Shown here: positions 55,301 to 64,000 of the stretch, piece by piece
Position numbering within the stretch: the stretch's first letter is position 1
Layout of the letters: each line of letters begins with the position of its first letter
Source of the DNA: Diphasiastrum complanatum
Lineage: Eukaryota > Streptophyta > Lycopodiopsida > Lycopodiales > Lycopodiaceae
NCBI GenBank assembly: GCA_029204225.1
Contig: CM055093.1
Span: 26,819,566-26,883,565 of the forward strand
Direction of reading: 5' to 3'
DNA length: 64,000 nucleotides
The notes under the pieces: model-generated
What the model saw: the letters and a program-made list of their open reading frames with translations, nothing else
Databases searched by the model: none
Told to the model about the DNA's origin: nothing
Program-made: the position numbers and the translations under genes

Positions 55301-55774
55301 AGAGGAAACTAACCATAGCTATGTTTTTTCTTTTCATTTTTTTTGCGGCAAATCATTGGTATTTCCACTTAACAATATTCATGGTCTTGGAGTCCTTATC
55401 AAAATGTTAGGTTTTATGTTTCTCTTGTATGGTTAAATACAAAAGTCTTCACACATGGCAAGTCAAAACAAAGCTTGTTTTGATGCAGATAATAATACGA
55501 GAAATTACTGATATATCCAAGAGTTTCGTCGCCTGATCTCGATGATACACTCCCATTACATTGAGTTCGTAGCATCATGTTTGTTGATTTGCTGCAACAA
55601 TCAAAGATAATTACACTCTTCTACCAAATATATCTTAGAGACTCATTTCCTTCTAGGAGATCATGAAGACAAAGTCGAAATGCTTATAAACATACAGAGT
55701 TCCGAGGCATTCAGAATGGCCTTGTCAAGCCCACAACATTTCCTGTCAACACAAAACAAAAACTTTCTGTATTT

Positions 55775-56140
55775 GATTGATTCATCAAAATTTTAATAGG
55801 TCATCATTTTGGTCCCCACTTTTGAAACACATGTACAGAATGTCCCAGCTCCAGAATGTCCCAAGCATGAAAATAATGTACATTGGCGCACCTAGGAAAA
55901 ATAATCAAATTATAGAGTAGCTTTAAGGGAAATTCACTTTATGTATTAGTATTGATTGATTCATCAAAAATTTTAATAGGTCATCATTTTGTTCCGCACT
56001 TTTGAAACACGTGCACAATGTTCCAGGTCCAGAATGTCCCAAGCACGAAACTATCTGTACATTGGCGCAACTAGGAAAAATAATCAGATTATAGAGTCCC
56101 TTTAAGGAAAATTCAATTCAGGTATGATATTGTAAACTCA
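55775..56140. repeat. Tandem duplication, about 180-bp unit
   Basis: The copies at 55775-55953 and 55954-56140 share TTTTAATAGGTCATCATTTT, CCAGAATGTCCCAAGCA and TGTACATTGGCGCA, with scattered substitutions and small indels. An old tandem duplication in intron DNA. Confidence 0.9.
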
Positions 56141-56279
56141 AAATCTGGAACAACATTCATAAAATCTCTTTTCAAGAACAAAACTATCATTCTGTTCTGT
56201 GTTAATCTGAGTTGAAACCAAACTGCAATATCAGTTGGCCATTGAAGTAATATTTGTAAGTAATGGTATAAATCGTAGA

Positions 56280-56899
56280 CTTAGTTGCCCGTTCCGGAAC
56301 GAAACGCATTCCGTTTCGGAACGTGGGCAAAAAAAATTTTAAAAAACGTAAATATTTACAAAGGGTCCGTTCCGACCCAGCTTTGAGCATATATTGGTTG
56401 AGCAAATTACGGTGGAGCATCTTCAACTGGTCGGTATTCAAAAATATTAAGTTTATGGTCCGTTTATGATGTCTAGCTATTTGTGATTGACGTTTTAAGG
56501 TGCCTTCGATCATGCTGTCTGCTGCGTAGTTCAGCAGCTCCAGAACTTCGGCAAAAATCCTGTTCTCACGTCCGGCTTTTTGGTGAAAAAATCCATCCAC
56601 AGCAATACAGCCAAAACGATCAGCTGTTGTGAAATTAGTTGCCCGTTAATTATGAACACACACTCACAAGCTTGCTGTCAACTGCAAAACAATTAGTTGC
56701 CCGTTTATTATGAACACTCCTTAGTTGCCGTTAACGATCAGCCGTTAATTAAGCTCGCTGTTGTGAAATGGTGAAGTCGCAGGCCAGCAGGGTCGTATAT
56801 CAGATTCTTTTAATTACATTAACTCGTTCCGACCCAGTACATTCCGGAACGGATGGAACAGAACGTTCCCACCCTTTTTGCTCGGAACGGGCTTCTAAG
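56280..56899. mobile_element. Non-autonomous hAT-like element with internal end repeats
   Basis: A 620-bp element. The left end is CTTAGTTGCCCGTTCCG; the reverse complement of the right end is CTTAGAAGCCCGTTCCG. Flanked by 8-bp repeats ATCGTAGA (56272-56279) and GTCGTAGA (56900-56907), one mismatch. Both ends are rich in GGAACG/CGTTCC. TTAGTTGCCCGTT-like copies of the left end recur inside at about 56635, 56691 and 56722. No transposase. Confidence 0.8.
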
Positions 56900-57816
56900 G
56901 TCGTAGATAAAAACTTCATATAATCATGCAACTAATCAAATCAAATATGTGAGAGAATCCACCCTTTCATTGACTAAAGAGCAGGATCATTATGCTGATA
57001 GAGATGAACATCTCTAAAATGACTTAAAGCTGTCTACACTTTTGATCATGAGGTGGCCCTGGGATATGTGTCTACTTGATAGGAGAAGACGATTCAAAAT
57101 AATACTAAAAAATCAAAAAAGAACACCGTTATATCTATCAAGGGGCCAAATTTCCAAACTTTCTAATCACTGTACCATAGCTCACTGCGTTTTAGTTTTC
57201 TTGCTTGAATTATGGGCTTGAATCCCACAAAGAGGGGCTCAAAGTGAAAAGTAGCCCTACAGCGAATACCATGTTTAGGTTCATTGATATCAATAAAACC
57301 TAGTCAATGCATTCCCTCCAAAAAGTGGAAAAAACTTTATCATTCAAATAATTGGCTTCAGAATATGTACATATGCCTCACCTTGTAGTAACTAGTACAT
57401 GGTTTAGTGGGAAAGTTATGTCAAGATCTCCACTTTGTTCTTACAACATATGAGGTCCCAAGGTGAGCATTGCTGATGAGTATTTATTAAACAACCACAT
57501 ATCTATGTCTCCTTGCTTCACATATATGTAGATTTTCGTTAACTTTATACAAAAGCCTCTTTCCAGATATGTCTGATCTGTACAACAGAAATTAGTTTCC
57601 TTCTAATCCCAGTAAATCTCAAATGCTTTTAGCCTTTTGTTTTTATATAGGTATTTTTACAAAAATTATACATCATTCAGTGATGACTTCGAAGTAATAA
57701 GGTGAAATTTTTTAAAATTGTGCAGATCACATAGTCCAGCAAAAGTTTTGTAAAATAAAATTGTTGATGCTGAAGCCAGCTCATAACAGGCTAACCACCT
57801 AGAAAAGTGCACATAC

Positions 57817-58217
57817 CTTACAATCTGTTGTTCCACCCTTGTGACGTGTGTACTGGAAGTACATAGTGCATGGCATGAATACACGCTCAAGAAGCGCACC
57901 TGTACGCTTAACATCAGGTGCTTTTCTAGGAATTCTAGGAAGCCATTGTAATCCTGCACCAGGATCAACGTCTGTGGGGGCCACATGAGCTTGCACATTC
58001 TCCAAGAGTACAGATAACTCGCGGCGCTTCCATGAAATCTGAGGTAGATTTCCATGCAGCGGAATAGCCTTGCATCCTAAAGCTTGCTCTATCATTTCCA
58101 AACCAACATAATAAATTGAATGAAATGAACGTGCCAGAACTCTACCACTGGCTGCTGCTAGCAAAAAGCGACCCTGGGGGTTGATAAACACACAACATTT
58201 GGACGTCAAACCACCAT
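57817..58217 (-). CDS. SAB: SABRE-like protein, exon a (first exon seen)
   Basis: A 401-bp exon: two bases of a split Asp codon, then 133 codons. Acceptor CACTAG, donor GTATGT. Contains GRFLLAAASGRVLARSFHS, VGLEMIEQALG, SWKRRELSVLLENVQAHVAP, TDVDPGAGLQWLP, VKRTGALLERVFMPC and QYTRHKGGT. These blocks match the SABRE/KIP/APT1 family almost without gaps. The upstream exons of the gene were not found between 58218 and 64000, so they probably lie beyond the window. Confidence 0.95.
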
Positions 58218-59364
58218 CTAGTGACGAGGGAATTTGCTCATTAATTTAGAAGTGAAGATATCTATAGACACAAAAAATCAGATGACTACTGAGCCTTTAA
58301 ACAAAAAAATGTAAACAGCACTATTCTGTCAGTATATCCCTAGTTGCCTTAATATTGTCAATCGAAAGGCTTAACACCGAACACAACAAAAAGATTTGCA
58401 TTTCTGTGCATCTAAATTATTCTATAGTCAATGCATCAAAGTCATAAAGAGGTTCAATCAAAATAAATATTTGGGAACTTTCAAAGAACTATTTCATCTC
58501 TTCAAAAATTCTATATACTCTATCCTTTGCAAGTAGCTTTCAAAAGTGTTAAGCTTCCTCTGAAATCAAGGACATTTTAGCTAAAAAGCATATATTTACA
58601 CACCAAAAATGAATCCTTTAACAAACGCTCATGGTGACCTATAACAAATCAATGTCAGACATATGATCTATATTTTTTTCCCTTCAGAGGTTCGCCTTGA
58701 TCTGGCTCGCATTCAAGCAGAAAATGCTTTTAATTTTCAAGGAAAGAGAATTTGAACTGTAAAGACTTTATCCATCGATATTTAATCTTGGTTCTGATCA
58801 TTTTTCTCATTGCTTCAGAATAAGTTGCATATCGAATTTTCACATGCTCGTTCGTGTTTGCTTGATTGTTCTTATGGACACTCCTTTGAAAGTTGGAAGA
58901 AGCCCACTTGTTCACCTTTAGCATTAAGACCTCACTAAATCCACTCATTAGCAGGATCTAATTTGAGCTTGTTTGTCTTCATCTGGAAAGTGATTACCGA
59001 GATGAAGGGTCCACCACTTGAAAGCAGCATTCCCATCCTATGCCTCTTTATCTAATAATAAGCTGTGCTAGTAAGTTTGTGCTTGAAGTCATGCTTAAGT
59101 ATCCACGGGCAGAATGTGAACACCGCGGTATTCAAGATTGATTTTGGTTCTGATCATTATTTCTCATTTCTTTGCATCATATATAGAATAAGCAGCATAT
59201 AATATTATCACATGCTACGCCATATTTATTTGAAAGTTTTTAGGCACTTATCTTCTGAAAGTTGGGTAAGGACCACTGCTCACCTGCACCTGAAGAACCA
59301 ACAATTTCCAGCCAAGAACAAGATTCAATTGAAAGTACGAGTCTTCAGCTGGAAAGCAACTTTT
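58218..59364. other. SABRE intron sequence, no gene seen
   Basis: AT-rich. Two diverged copies of a segment of about 150 bp (TTGGTTCTGATCATT..., at about 58775 and 59140) are present. No exon matching the SABRE segment expected upstream of exon a was recognised. Confidence 0.6.
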
Positions 59365-59398
59365 GGGGTGCCTGGGTTCGGGAGTGCCCCGGGGCCCC

Positions 59399-62140
59399 AT
59401 CCACACCATCTCCGGATTGGAGCATGGAACTGCGATGGTATACACTCCTCTTCCATAGCTGGCGATCTGATTGACTTCAACACTGGCAGAGATCTATTGT
59501 TTTTTATGGAGACTCACGAGAGTCAGGAGAGAGGATTACCTATTTTTCCAGGATACAGATGGGATTCCGTATTCAGGCCTGAGACTAGATCAGCTAGTGG
59601 TCAGGGATCCGGAGGGGTTGCATGCCTATACAGAGAGTCTCTTCACTCGAGCATCGAGTTCATCAGACATAACGAGCATGCACGCTATATCTGGATTCGT
59701 ATTGTTGGACAGGACATTGGTTTGGACAGGGACCTCTTTTTTTCCTTTCCTCCAGAGACTTCATCCTTTGCAGAGGGCACAGGTTCACCATACCTTGATT
59801 TGTCACCTGATATTATCAGATTTGCAGAGCGAGGGCATATTTTCCTCACTGGGGATTTTAATGCTCGAACCTCCTCACAACAGTCTGAGTTTTATGACAT
59901 CACCAACCAGCTCCGCATTCATGCTCTTGACAGCGACGAGGTGGAAGTTACCAGGGTTTCAGAGGACAGCTTGGGACCCTTTACCCCCTATGGTGAGCAT
60001 TTGTTGCAGTTTGGAGAGGCACATGAGTTAGCCATTTACAATGGCCTAACTTGCTGGCCAGATTCCGGCAGTTATACATGTCATCCTCATAGTGGCGGAC
60101 ATAGTGTTGTGGACTATCTCATGGGATCACCATCCTCCATACCTCTCATCTCTGATTTTCACATCTCCCCCACCACTCTCTCTGATCACTCCTTTCTCTC
60201 CTTCGCTATCGGCCGCCTCCCACCCCCTCAGTTATCCTCCCATCCCCTGCTTACCCGGGCACCCAAATATACATTCATTATACGCACCAGTCCATCAGGA
60301 AATTCTTACCTCCCTACTCCATTCGTTTCCACACGATAGTACACTCGAGACTCAAGCAGCTTTCCTTAGCACCTCTCTTCATGTTGCTGCTTCTCTAGCT
60401 TTTCCATCTAAGGCCCATAAAGGCAAACACACACGTCCCTCATCGCTACGCCCTCCACACCCTCCATGGCATGATACCGAGTGTCGCTCTCTTCATCATC
60501 TTGTCACCCATGCCCGTAGTCATGAACCTCACCTCCTTCGCTCTGCTCGACGTTCTTACCATCGCACACTCCGTCGGAAAAAGCGTGCTTATGATGACTC
60601 TAAAGTTGACCTTCTCTTCAGTTCTTCCTCAGGCACCTTTTGGCGTGAGTTCATCCCTCGTACTCCACCACCTCTCCTGGAAGACCTTCACATATGGACC
60701 GACTACGCTACCAGTCTATATACCATACCTACTGACGCACCTATCTCTATCTCCCCTCGTCCCTCTGAGTTCACCTTCTTCACCGCTGACATGGTACTTG
60801 CGGCCATAAAGAAAATGAAATCCCATAAAGCAAGAGACATTGAAGACCTTGAGTCTGAACTCCTAATCCATGCCACCGACCTCCTTGCTCCCACACTAGC
60901 CACTCTCCTCAATTCCGCAGTTGTCTCTGGCTTCCCTTCATCCTGGTGCACCAACATCATCCATCCTATCCATAAAAATGGTGATCCCATGATTCCTGGT
61001 AACTATCGCACTACTATGATCGGACATGTCCTCACTAAGCTTTATGGTACCATACTCCAGTCTGCAGTAAGCTCAGAGGCGGAATCGAGGAGATTACATG
61101 CATTGGGACAGGCAGGTTTCCGGGCTCATTACTCTACCACTGACCATATTTTCACACTTAGAGCTTTGATTGAGGAAGCTAAGCACAAGAAAGAAAGGGT
61201 TTACTGCTATTTTGTGGACTTCAGGAAAGCCTTTGATTCTGTACCACGCTCCCTACTCATTCAGAGACTTCGGGATCTTGGTTTCTCCATAGATATTGTT
61301 CTGGTAGTGATGGTTCTTTATGAGAAGGTCTTGGGATGCTTCCGACATGGTAGTGGTATCACTGATCACATTTGGAGCACCATTGGGGTGAAACCCGCCT
61401 ATTACTGGGCTCACTTCATTGAGCTTGACATAGTAGGGTTCCCAGTTTTGCCACACTATTTGGACTCGGGATTCACATAGCCTCAAATTTACATTGGGAC
61501 AGCTCCGCGTATCATCACATCACTTGGCTATTGAGACTGGGAGATTCCAGGGTACCCCGAGAGAGGAGAGGATTTGTCAGTCTTGTTCCCTGGATGAGGT
61601 GGAGTCAAAGGAGCACTTTATCTTTAGATGACCGGTGTATTACGAGATCAGAGGGAGATATCATTGTCTGTTTCGTGATTCGCCTGTCACCCTACGATCC
61701 CTCCTAGCCTATGAGGACTCTCAATGCGCCGCACTCATGATACGAGAGTTGTTTATTCTACGACAGGGCCTATGTCAGACAGCCCAGCGGAGTCATATTT
61801 CTCAGCCGTAGTTTATTCTACAACAGGGCCTATGTCAGACAGCCCAGCGGAGTCATATTTCTCAGCCGCAGATAACTTCTTTCTTCTCCAGGAGAAGAGG
61901 ACGAGACTTAGTATCTGATGAGGATGAGGATGATGGAGGCTTACATGCCCACCGAGATCAGAGACAGTGTTCCACTCATACTCATGTTGCTGCACGAGCT
62001 ACCCGACTTATCATGAGGAGACCTAATCTTCCTAGACGACGTCATCGACCACCAGCAGTCCTTCATGCTTCATCCCGTATTACATCCTTTTATAGCATGA
62101 GCGAGACAAGGTTGGATGATAGTGTCATACCGTATTCATG
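59399..62140 (+). pseudogene. LINE copy 5 ORF2, catalytic centre of RT deleted
   Basis: LRIGAWNCDG, METHESQ, LTGDFNART, TLSDHS (endonuclease), frameshift near 60290, WHDTECRSL, GNYRTTMIGHVL, CYFVDFRKAFDSVPR. At GVK (61386-61394) it passes directly into PAYYWAHFIELD, removing the segment with YADD. Then a knuckle (ICQSCSLDEVESKEHFIFR with the last Cys lost at a stop, 61628) and QPQITSFF (61863-61886), with ITSFY near the end. Confidence 0.9.
61751..61870 (+). repeat. 60-bp tandem duplication in LINE copy 5
   Basis: GTTTATTCTAC.ACAGGGCC to TCTCAGCCGTA/CA occurs at 61751-61810 and 61811-61870 with only a few differences. The duplication places an extra in-frame TAG before the PIP-like motif. 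Confidence 0.95.
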
Positions 62141-62227
62141 ACAGTTAGCAGTATATATGCTCCCACATGTTTCATAAATCATCACTCTTATATGCCTTTT
62201 GGCATGGAAAAGACATTAATAAACCTT

Positions 62228-62784
<557 letters not shown>

Positions 62785-63640
62785 TTGCATCTGCGTCGCC
62801 CCCTGCTGACCCCCCTGCTGATTGCATCTCCCTCCCCCTCGATGACCCCGATGCCGGCAATTTTGATGGCATCACATCAACCCTACCTGCAGTTTTGGAT
62901 CCCATTCTTCCTACTCCGACCATCGTTAGCTCACAACCTACAGCTAGCATCTCGTATACGCCCTCCAAATCAACTGAATTGTTCTCTTCTTGGCAGTTCG
63001 ATCAAATCAGGGCCGATTTCCAGACTTTGCGGCAAGAAATCTCGCAGCTGAAAGGAGCGGTTACGTCCTTGATTCACGAGAATAACATGTTGCAGTCCAA
63101 GGTAGCATCACTCGAACAATCCAAAAGGACCAAACAGGCTGCGGCTTCGATGTCTACCACCAATATGATACGGGAACTAGAGACCAAGACTGAAAAGCAG
63201 CAAGAAGAGGCCCTTTCTTGGGCATCAGTTCTAAAAAAGGCACCAAACCAAGCGCTCCCATCTCTTCAGTTATCTCAGCCACCATTTCGGAAGAGAAATC
63301 ACGAGACCAAAAAGCGCACAACATTAGAGTTCATGGGATCCCGGATACACAGGATGCCTTGGCTGAAGCCAAACGCTTTCTTGACACCACTCTCGGGCAC
63401 AAGACAGATGGGTTGGATACCGCATGGAGGACCGCTAGAGATACAGCCACACTCATTATCCGCTTCACTTCCCTCGCGAGTCGCCGAGATGCTTTGCGGT
63501 GCAGAGCTAAGCTACGTGGTACCACTATCTACATGGATGACGACCTCACGTTTATCCAGGTAGAGGAGAGGCGTAAGGCCTTTAAGGCAGCCCGTGAGTC
63601 TGGCAGACGAGTCATTTATCGGGATGGACGAGTGCGCCCG
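62785..63640 (+). pseudogene. LINE copy 6b: ORF1 (type A) fused behind ORF2 C-terminus
   Basis: Without a 3' UTR or CT tract the sequence enters ORF1: LPSLVASASPP, ISYTPSKSTELFSSW, coiled coil (LRQEISQLKGAVTSL, RELETKTEKQQEE), frameshift near 63240, then DTAWRT, TIYMDDDLT and RRVIYRDGRVR. It stops short of the ORF1 end at about 63640. Confidence 0.88.
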
Positions 63641-64000
63641 TCCATGGTTGAAAACACCATCCAAAATGGTCAAACCCAAAAAGCCACTGATGTTGACCTC
63701 CTAAGTATGGACTTCCTAAAACCAGTTGCTCACATTATTGCCCCATACATTTCCCATACCTTTAACCAATCTATCATCTTCGGTCTCCCCACATCGTGGT
63801 GCACCAACCTTTTACACCCTATCCTCAAAGTCGAGGATCCTTTGATTGTAGACAGCTACCGCACTATTATGATCAGTCATACTATGGCCAAGCAATATGG
63901 ATCAGTTTTGCAGTCTATTGTCAGCTCACGGGCACAGACAGACGGGTTACATGCTATGGGACAGGCAGGTTTTTGCGCTGGCTACTCCACGGCTGACCAG
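63641..64000 (+). pseudogene. LINE copy 6c: type-B ORF2 segment, runs off the window
   Basis: The sequence switches from type-A ORF1 to the type-B linker/RT: MVENTIQ, KATDVD, MDFLKPVAHI, TSWCTNLLHPILK, YRTIMISHTMAKQYGS, HAMGQAGF and GYSTADQ. It resembles 28318-28680 of copy 3 and continues past 64000. Confidence 0.88.

Larger units (their letters stand above)
42832..57816 (-). other. 15-kb SABRE intron filled with LTR retrotransposons
   Basis: Between exons 57817-58217 and 42713-42831. Unassigned AT-rich sequence occupies 42832-44439, 55320-55774 and 56908-57816. The rest is gypsy, copia and hAT-like material listed separately. Gypsy parts lie in both orientations relative to the gene. Confidence 0.9.

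Noticed and set aside
58730-58948. Open frame of 72 codons on the minus strand as a further SABRE exon
   Set aside because: No similarity to the family segment expected before exon a; part of it lies in a locally duplicated non-coding segment.
59212-59398. Open frame running from host sequence into the LINE endonuclease as a gene fusion
   Set aside because: The upstream part is intron sequence that happens to be open; no evidence of a promoter or selection.

Overview
The window is nuclear DNA from a land plant with a large, repeat-rich genome. Two observations support this. The only host gene found is a plant SABRE-type gene with introns up to 29.8 kb, and almost all other DNA is plant-style retrotransposon (Ty3/gypsy chromovirus, Ty1/copia, L1-like LINE) or hAT-like DNA-transposon sequence. 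Introns this long suggest a fern or gymnosperm, but the sequence alone does not decide that.

Host gene. Eight exons on the minus strand (58217-57817, 42831-42713, 41047-40774, 39309-39085, 35889-35750, 5978-5906, 650-549, 256-32) join into 519 uninterrupted codons with matching phases and GT/AG borders. They encode a middle-to-late part of a SABRE/KIP/APT1 (FMP27/BLTP2-like) protein. The gene continues past the left edge. Its 5' part lies beyond 58217 and was not recognised in the window. Introns are 292 bp, 5.3 kb, 29.8 kb, 3.2 kb, 1.5 kb, 1.7 kb and 15.0 kb.

Intron contents, left to right. The 5.3-kb intron carries a solo LTR (4719-5197, perfect 5-bp target duplication) and a foldback repeat. 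The 29.8-kb intron carries an eroded gypsy (about 7360-10600) with a hAT-like element in it (8784-9210), then a 24-kb head-to-tail LINE array (10650-34796). The array lies antisense to the gene and is interrupted by another hAT-like element (14072-14537) and a gypsy chromovirus with both LTRs (14634-19688). The smaller introns hold a very short LINE-type tail, a gypsy integrase fragment and a solo LTR. The 15-kb intron holds a gypsy (44440-49182) split by a deleted copia (45432-48314), two opposed gypsy fragments (49183-53948), an eroded gag (54289-55300) and a third hAT-like element (56280-56899). A second LINE array starts at 59365 and runs off the right edge.

The LINE family is the most interesting content. 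(1) ORF1 and ORF2 share a reading frame and are separated only by one UAG. There is no AUG before the endonuclease domain. The linker after the UAG is conserved in protein sequence, and different predicted stem-loops follow the UAG in two subfamilies, which suggests stop-codon readthrough. (2) Every ORF2 C-terminus ends in a PCNA-interacting-peptide-like motif (pattern Q-x-x-I-T-x-F-F), often followed by a second weaker one. (3) The 3' UTR ends in a small hairpin (5-bp stem, 4-nt loop) with compensatory changes, followed directly by a (CT)n tract. (4) New copies begin exactly where the (CT)n tail of the previous copy ends, giving tandem arrays. One copy (25747-30694) is intact apart from a single frameshift at a C5 run. 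Several others are mosaics of two subfamilies.
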